Below, one piece after another: positions 6,497 to 7,039 of a DNA stretch of 7,039 nucleotides. Location: positions 1-7,039 of the forward strand of contig JANYEF010000127.1 of the NCBI GenBank assembly GCA_025363325.1, given 5' to 3'. Positions within the stretch are counted from its first letter, which is position 1. Each line of letters begins with the position of its first letter. A model generated the notes under the pieces. It ran no database searches and was not told the origin of the DNA. It saw only the letters and a list, made by a program, of their open reading frames with translations. This DNA is from Nitrospira sp. (GTDB lineage Bacteria; Nitrospirota; Nitrospiria; Nitrospirales; Nitrospiraceae). A program made the translations under genes and the position numbers.

Positions 6497-7039
6497 GTGG
6501 CGAAGCGTGATCAGATTCTTGTGGGATTGGACATCGGGACCACGAAGGTCTGCGCCATAGTTTCGGAAATCACCGACGAGGGGATGCTCAACATCATCGG
6601 GGTCGGATCCAGCCCGTCGCGAGGGCTCCGCAAAGGCGTCGTGGTCGATATCGAGAGTACGGTGGAATCGATCAAGAAAGCGGTTGAGGAGGCCGAGCTG
6701 ATGGCGGCGGTCCAGATCAATTCCGTCTATACCGGCATCGCCGGCAGCCATATCTCTGCGGAGAACTGTAAGGGGGTCGTGGCACTCAAGAAGGCAGAAG
6801 TGACGCGGGAAGACATCCAGCGTGCGATCGAGAGCGCGCGGACTCTGGCGGTCATCCCCCATGAACGACGGATTCTTCATGTGCTGCCTCGTGAGTTCGT
6901 GGTGGACGGGCAGGAGGGGGTTCGGGAGCCGTTGGGTCTGTCCGGAAATCGTCTCGAAGTCAACGTGCATGTGATTACCGGTGCCGTGACCTCAGCGCAG
7001 AACATCATCAAGAGTGTGAATCGCGCGGGGCTCGACGTC
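6497..7039 (+). CDS. ftsA: Cell division protein FtsA (actin-like), 3' end beyond the window
   Basis: FtsA is an actin-fold ATPase that tethers FtsZ to the membrane and recruits later divisome proteins such as FtsQ and FtsW. The 181 codons present cover roughly the N-terminal 40-45 % of a protein usually about 410-420 residues long. Visible are the first phosphate-binding loop GLDIGTTKVCAIV (10-22), NIIGVGSSPSRGLRKGVV (32-49), EEAELMA (64-70), the FtsA-specific 1C subdomain region from about SVYTGIAGSHIS (76-87) onward, and HVLPREFVVDGQEG (128-141) followed by PLGLSGNRLEVNVHVITG (145-162). The second phosphate motif, the adenosine motif and the C-terminal membrane helix lie outside. GTG 6497 is preferred because AAGGG (6482-6486) lies ten bases upstream and it is five bases after the ftsQ stop. 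GTG 6488, overlapping the ftsQ TGA, would add three residues and is nearly as plausible. Confidence 0.95.
   Translation, partial: MAKRDQILVGLDIGTTKVCAIVSEITDEGMLNIIGVGSSPSRGLRKGVVVDIESTVESIKKAVEEAELMAAVQINSVYTGIAGSHISAENCKGVVALKKAEVTREDIQRAIESARTLAVIPHERRILHVLPREFVVDGQEGVREPLGLSGNRLEVNVHVITGAVTSAQNIIKSVNRAGLDV

Noticed and set aside
6455..6970. 171-residue minus-strand open frame across the ftsQ/ftsA junction
   Set aside because: The plus strand encodes unmistakable FtsA here, and the antisense translation has no domain and no start-site support.

Overview
The window is a GC-rich (by eye about 60 %) seven-gene stretch of a bacterial division and cell wall (dcw) cluster. All genes are on the + strand, in the order ftsW - murG - murC - murB - ddl - ftsQ - ftsA. 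It is chromosomal core DNA. I see no mobile element, tRNA, rRNA, CRISPR array or phage signature, and no gene-free stretch longer than about 70 bases. murB between murC and ddl, and the sequence style of FtsA and MurC, suggest a Gram-negative lineage such as Nitrospirota (Nitrospira-like) or a deltaproteobacterial relative. That placement is an inference from family memory, not from a search.

Layout: bases 1-90 hold the damaged or truncated 5' end of ftsW. The ftsW body runs to 1078 and overlaps murG (1075-2193) by ATGA. The only real gap (2194-2263) separates murG from murC (2264-3655). It holds a possible 19-codon micro-ORF that starts on the murG stop codon, and a small hairpin next to the murC ribosome binding site. 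murB (3660-4610) follows murC after 4 bases, and ddl (4615-5625) follows murB after 4 bases. ftsQ (5622-6491) overlaps ddl by ATGA. ftsA begins 5 bases after ftsQ and is cut by the window end at 7039. The next gene would normally be ftsZ.

The products form one pathway. MurB and MurC make UDP-MurNAc and add its first L-Ala. Ddl supplies the terminal D-Ala-D-Ala. MurG adds GlcNAc to lipid I to give lipid II. FtsW polymerises lipid II into septal glycan. FtsQ and FtsA are the membrane scaffold and the membrane-tethered actin-like protein that link this synthesis to the division ring. The tight spacing and overlaps imply one polycistronic mRNA with translational coupling. No internal promoter or terminator stood out.

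I did not find a new biological system. The points worth checking are the broken reading frame at the 5' end of ftsW, the murG/murC gap, a residue missing from the MurB glycine loop together with Cys at its usual catalytic Ser position, and a few start-codon questions.
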